Shown here one piece after another: positions 61,126 to 64,000 of a stretch of 64,000 nt of DNA. The DNA is from Mucilaginibacter sp. KACC 22773. GTDB taxonomy: Bacteria; Bacteroidota; Bacteroidia; Sphingobacteriales; Sphingobacteriaceae. The notes under the pieces were generated by a model that was not told the origin of the DNA, made no database searches, and worked only from the letters and a program-made list of their open reading frames with translations. The position numbers were made by a program, and so were the translations under genes. The DNA lies in NCBI RefSeq assembly GCF_028736215.1, contig NZ_CP117883.1, positions 992,001-1,056,000 on the forward strand. Reading direction: 5' to 3'. Each line of letters begins with the position of its first letter. Positions within the stretch are counted from its first letter, which is position 1.

Positions 61126-62169
61126 ATGTCAATTTTTAACTACAAACAACGCAACAATATTATCCTGGCCAGTATTATAGTGCTGGGATGTTTTTTGCTG
61201 TATGCGCTTAGTGGCTTATTCAGTAGTATACTTGGCGCTATTGTATTGTATGTTATTTTCAGGCCGCTGTATGTGAACCTGGCGGAGAAGCGTGAATGGC
61301 CTAAATCGCTGGTGGCGCTTCTCATTATTTTTACTTCGTTAATCATTATTGTTATTCCCTTCCTTATCCTGAGCATCATGGTAGTAGGAAAAATATCCAG
61401 CATTAATATTAAAGACTTACCCATTGATCAATGGACTACAAAAATTGACGCTTTTGCTGCCGCTAACCTTAACCAGCCCCATTTTGCCGAAGAAACGCTG
61501 CAAAAATTAGGCTCATTTGGTACCAGCCTGTTCCCATCTATACTTAGCAGCGCGGCAAGCATTATACTTACCTTGTTGGTTTTGTATTTTATTTTATATT
61601 TTATGCTTACACAAATGCGCGAGTTTGAAGCGGGTTTGTTAAAATACGCACCATTCAGAGAACAGCACGCATTAAAATTTGCAGCCGCCCTACGCGATTC
61701 TACCTATTCAAACGTTTTAGGACAAGGGATCATAGCTGTTACCCAGGGCGCGCTGCTGGCCAATGGTTTTTTAATATTCGGCATTCCCGACCCGGTTTTT
61801 TGGGGGGTTATAGCCATATTTATTTCGTTTTTGCCGGTAGTAGGTGCGCCTACATTATGTATACCGGCAAGTATTTTGTTATTTGCACAGGGGCATAACT
61901 GGCAGGGTGTTGCATTGCTGGCTTATGGTTTATTATTTATAGGCAACGTTGATAATTTTTTAAGGATGATTATCAACAAACGGGTGGCCAATACGCACCC
62001 CATTATATCCATCATTGGCGTGTTTATAGGGTTGCCGCTTTTTGGAATATTAGGCCTGGTTTTTGGTCCGCTTTTATTATCTTATTTTTTATTATTGCTG
62101 GAGATATATGAAACTAACCGTATGGCTGCCGACAGGCTTGAACGGATTAACACAGCAGCAGAAAACTGA
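61126..62169 (+). CDS. AI-2E family transporter
   Basis: 347 residues, about eight membrane helices in the AI-2E/UPF0118 pattern: IILASIIVLGCFLLYALSG, ILGAIVLYVIFRPLY, FWGVIAIFISFLPVVGAPTL, and IGNVDNFLRMIINKR, GVFIGLPLFGILGLVFGPLL near the C-terminus. The family exports AI-2 in some species and is also linked to Na+/Li+ exchange. The substrate is not determinable here. Confidence 0.9.
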   Translation: MSIFNYKQRNNIILASIIVLGCFLLYALSGLFSSILGAIVLYVIFRPLYVNLAEKREWPKSLVALLIIFTSLIIIVIPFLILSIMVVGKISSINIKDLPIDQWTTKIDAFAAANLNQPHFAEETLQKLGSFGTSLFPSILSSAASIILTLLVLYFILYFMLTQMREFEAGLLKYAPFREQHALKFAAALRDSTYSNVLGQGIIAVTQGALLANGFLIFGIPDPVFWGVIAIFISFLPVVGAPTLCIPASILLFAQGHNWQGVALLAYGLLFIGNVDNFLRMIINKRVANTHPIISIIGVFIGLPLFGILGLVFGPLLLSYFLLLLEIYETNRMAADRLERINTAAEN

Positions 62170-62321
62170 CAGCCATTGAACAGTTTTGTAAACACAGAAC
62201 AAAAAAATAACTGACAAAAAAGCCATTTACACGCAATTAGTATACAAATAACACAATTAATGATATTTGGCAAGGTATTGGTATTAATGAATCAAATGTT
62301 CAACTTTAAATTTATATTACA

Positions 62322-62588
62322 ATGAATGATAACACAAAAGTAGTTGTTGCATTGCTTGCGGGCTTGGCAGCAGGGGCAGCTTTAGGCATTTTATTTGCAC
62401 CCGATAAAGGTGACGAAACTCGCGATAAGCTTACGGAATCATTAAAAAACCTTGGCGATTCGATTAAAGAAACCGCCGCGGCCGAAATTGACAACCTGGT
62501 TGGCCTGAAAGACAAAGTGGTTGGAAACATTAAATCAAAAATCCGCGGTGCCGAAGAAGAGTACCAGGACGATTTGGAACATGCATAA
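62322..62588 (+). CDS. YtxH domain protein
   Basis: 88 residues. One membrane helix near the start (VVVALLAGLAAGAALGILFA), then APDKGDETRDKL and a charged amphipathic helix, as in YtxH proteins. Such proteins are usually general-stress envelope proteins. It heads a group with the holin-like and the following gene. Confidence 0.85.
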   Translation: MNDNTKVVVALLAGLAAGAALGILFAPDKGDETRDKLTESLKNLGDSIKETAAAEIDNLVGLKDKVVGNIKSKIRGAEEEYQDDLEHA

Positions 62589-62598
62589 TTTTAAATAG

Positions 62599-62630
62599 CC
62601 CGGATAATTCATATTATTGAGTTATCCGGG
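62599..62630. terminator. 9-bp hairpin between YtxH and holin-like genes
   Basis: CCCGGATAA pairs with TTATCCGGG around a 14-nt loop. No T-tract follows, so termination would be partial at best; it may instead stabilise the upstream message. Confidence 0.4.
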
Positions 62631-62657
62631 ATTATAAAATTAGTAAACAAACAACCT

Positions 62658-63008
62658 ATGGAAGCCGAAAAAGAAACACCACCACCATTACCACCAATTA
62701 TTGATCAGTTAAGGGAATACGCCGAAACACGGTTTAAGCTTTTAAAATATGAGGCTATTGAAAATGGCACTTCCATTTTGGCAAGTGTTATTACCGATGT
62801 TGTTGTGGTATTAGGTATGGTGCTCTTCTTCATATTCGCCAGCCTTACTTTAGCGTTTTACCTGGCCGATTTATGGAACTCCAATTGGATGGGCTTTGGA
62901 TGCGTTGCCCTTATTTATTTAATTATTGCCATCATTATTAAGTTGAATAAAAGCCGTATAGAAAAACCACTGGCCAATATTTTTATTCAAAAAATATTTA
63001 AAAGGTAA
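62658..63008 (+). CDS. phage-holin-like / DUF1469 membrane protein
   Basis: 116 residues. Pro-rich N-terminus, then an amphipathic helix (QLREYAETRFKLLKYEA) and two membrane helices (VITDVVVVLGMVLFFIFASL and the one containing GFGCVALIYLIIAIII). This is the DUF1469 (actinobacterial-holin-like) pattern seen next to YtxH genes. No phage genes are near, so it is a bacterial envelope protein. The following gene begins 5 nt after its stop. Confidence 0.75.
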   Translation: MEAEKETPPPLPPIIDQLREYAETRFKLLKYEAIENGTSILASVITDVVVVLGMVLFFIFASLTLAFYLADLWNSNWMGFGCVALIYLIIAIIIKLNKSRIEKPLANIFIQKIFKR

Positions 63009-63013
63009 ACATC

Positions 63014-63460
63014 ATGAGCTACCAGATAAGAAGTATAAACGATTTGCAGGACGAGATATTCAGGCTCAAGACACTGGAGAGCCATCAAAGCGCGGCTTTA
63101 AAGGCGCGGGTGAGCAGCCCCTCTGCCATATTTTCATCTGTTATGTCGTTGTTTCCGCGTTCGGTTGATAGCGATGGTGTTCGTAGTCCCGGCCTTTTTC
63201 ATCCGGATATTATAAACCTGGTATCAAGGTTTGTAATTCCGCTTACTTTAAATAAAACGCTGTTTAGAAATTCAAATTTCCTGGTTAAAACATTGGTGGG
63301 GCTGGTGTCGCAAAAGGCATCCAACTATGTTAATGAAGATTCTGTTTCGGGTATTTGGGGTACTGTAAAAGGTCTTTTTGAAAAGTTTACCAAAAAGAAA
63401 AGCAAGGACGAGTACAAGCCCGAACCCTATAAAAAGCCAGTCGCCGGGCCGGTAGTTTAA
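63014..63460 (+). CDS. unknown protein of the YtxH-holin-like group
   Basis: 148 residues. Helical N-terminus (NDLQDEIFRLKTLESHQSAA), a central hydrophobic segment (ILVSRF-type, LVSRFVIPLTLNKTLFR) and a Lys/Pro-rich C-terminus (FEKFTKKKSKDEYKPEPYK). I do not recognise a family. Spacing of 5 nt to the holin-like gene indicates one transcript. Confidence 0.55.
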   Translation: MSYQIRSINDLQDEIFRLKTLESHQSAALKARVSSPSAIFSSVMSLFPRSVDSDGVRSPGLFHPDIINLVSRFVIPLTLNKTLFRNSNFLVKTLVGLVSQKASNYVNEDSVSGIWGTVKGLFEKFTKKKSKDEYKPEPYKKPVAGPVV

Positions 63461-63501
63461 TGCTATTTTAAACCCCACCCTGCTCAATTAGCAGAAAAAG
63501 T

Positions 63502-63509
63502 TATTTTTG
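63502..63509 (+). promoter_or_regulatory. -7 element before trmB
   Basis: TATTTTTG matches TAnnTTTG and lies 16 nt before the GTG start. No TTG is found at the usual -33 distance. Confidence 0.35.
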
Positions 63510-63525
63510 CACTTTATTTTATAAA

Positions 63526-64000
63526 GTGGGAAAAGATAAGTTAAAACGATTTGCAGAGATTGATACCTTTAGCAATGTATTACAATTGGATGCAGGCAAA
63601 CCTTTTAAAGGGGAGTGGAGCAAAGGTTTTTTTAATAATGACAACCCGGTAGTTTTAGAGCTGGCCTGCGGCAAAGGCGAATACACGGTAAACCTGGCCC
63701 AGCTTTTTCCTGATAAAAATTTTATTGGTATTGATTATAAAGGCAACCGCATTTGGCGTGGTGCAAAAACGGCTATCGAAGATGGCGTTTCTAATGTTGC
63801 TTTCTTACGCATCCAGATAGAAAACCTGCTTGATTATTTTGCCGATGGCGAAGTAGACGAAATCTGGATTACCTTTCCCGACCCGCAGCCGCAACTAAGC
63901 CGCGAGAAAAAACGGTTAACCTCTCCGCGGTTTTTAGATAAATATATCAGGATCCTGAAACCATCCGGCTGCGTAAACCTTAAAACCGATAACGACGGCC
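63526..64000 (+). CDS. trmB: tRNA (guanosine(46)-N7)-methyltransferase, 3' end cut off
   Basis: The start is a GTG at 63526, the only start consistent with the family N-terminus GKDKLKRFAEIDTFSNV; the frame stays open to the end of the window (158 residues seen). The AdoMet-binding part VLELACGKGEYTV, the segment FIGIDYKGNRIWRGAKTA, and WITFPDPQPQ (the P-D-P catalytic loop) identify TrmB, which makes m7G46 in tRNA variable loops. The 3' third lies outside. Confidence 0.92.
   Translation, partial: MGKDKLKRFAEIDTFSNVLQLDAGKPFKGEWSKGFFNNDNPVVLELACGKGEYTVNLAQLFPDKNFIGIDYKGNRIWRGAKTAIEDGVSNVAFLRIQIENLLDYFADGEVDEIWITFPDPQPQLSREKKRLTSPRFLDKYIRILKPSGCVNLKTDNDG

Noticed and set aside
62658..63008. 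Prophage remnant because of a holin-like gene
   Set aside because: DUF1469 proteins are common envelope proteins beside YtxH; there are no other phage genes.

Overview
The window reads as chromosomal DNA of a Bacteroidota bacterium, most likely a Sphingobacteriaceae member close to Mucilaginibacter or Pedobacter. Evidence: promoter elements of the TTG-N19-TAnnTTTG type, almost no Shine-Dalgarno sequences before genes, a one-membrane-subunit SdhCAB, many short lipoproteins, a ribosomal protein S3 with a Gly/Arg-rich tail, and many palindromic intergenic repeats. The genus is an inference; no 16S rRNA gene is present.

Layout. 1-9.3 kb: a NUDIX hydrolase fragment, a secreted carboxypeptidase-regulatory-like protein, a higBA toxin-antitoxin pair, a PspC/LiaF-like membrane pair, an SDR enzyme, a MlaE/MlaF-type ABC pair, a four-helix-bundle protein, an RlmI-like methyltransferase and an uncharacterised lipoprotein. 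9.4-21 kb: a Gfo/Idh/MocA oxidoreductase, a calcineurin-like phosphoesterase, an alkaline-phosphatase-family enzyme, a GT39-type glycosyltransferase, a lipoprotein serpin, an M1 aminopeptidase, a yefM/yoeB pair and a C45/phospholipase-B-like lipoprotein. 21.4-36.9 kb: one long co-directional ribosomal cluster from rplC to rplQ, including secY, map, infA, rpmJ and rpoA. It starts at rplC with a near-perfect phylum promoter; rpsJ is not next to it. 36.9-43.3 kb: an acetyltransferase, dnaK, an IS110-family element lying between two palindromes, a second Gfo/Idh/MocA enzyme and a thioredoxin-like lipoprotein. 43.5-47.2 kb: the transglutaminase / alpha-E / circularly permuted ATP-grasp trio. 49-52.8 kb: succinate dehydrogenase (sdhC-sdhA-sdhB). 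52.9-64 kb: an orphan PdeM phosphoesterase, a two-component pair, a B12-binding mutase subunit, an enoyl-CoA hydratase, an outer-membrane barrel, a sigma-54-type response regulator followed by a tiny DHp-like protein, an AI-2E transporter, a YtxH/holin-like stress-envelope group and the start of trmB.

Most genes are housekeeping or ordinary accessory functions, and no clear new multi-gene defence or mobile system is visible. What the usual gene families do not explain is the intergenic DNA. About twenty gaps, including gaps inside the ribosomal and sdh operons, carry degenerate 8-12 nt words arranged as long imperfect inverted repeats, with a different word at each locus. There are also at least three other repeat families: an 83-nt element present twice with a compensatory change in its closing stem, a roughly 117-bp triple-hairpin element present twice, and a nested palindrome immediately upstream of the ribosomal promoter. 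Other points worth checking are the probable IS110 bridge RNA, the GTAC palindromes shared by yefM-yoeB and the divergent peptidase gene, and the free-standing DHp-like protein.
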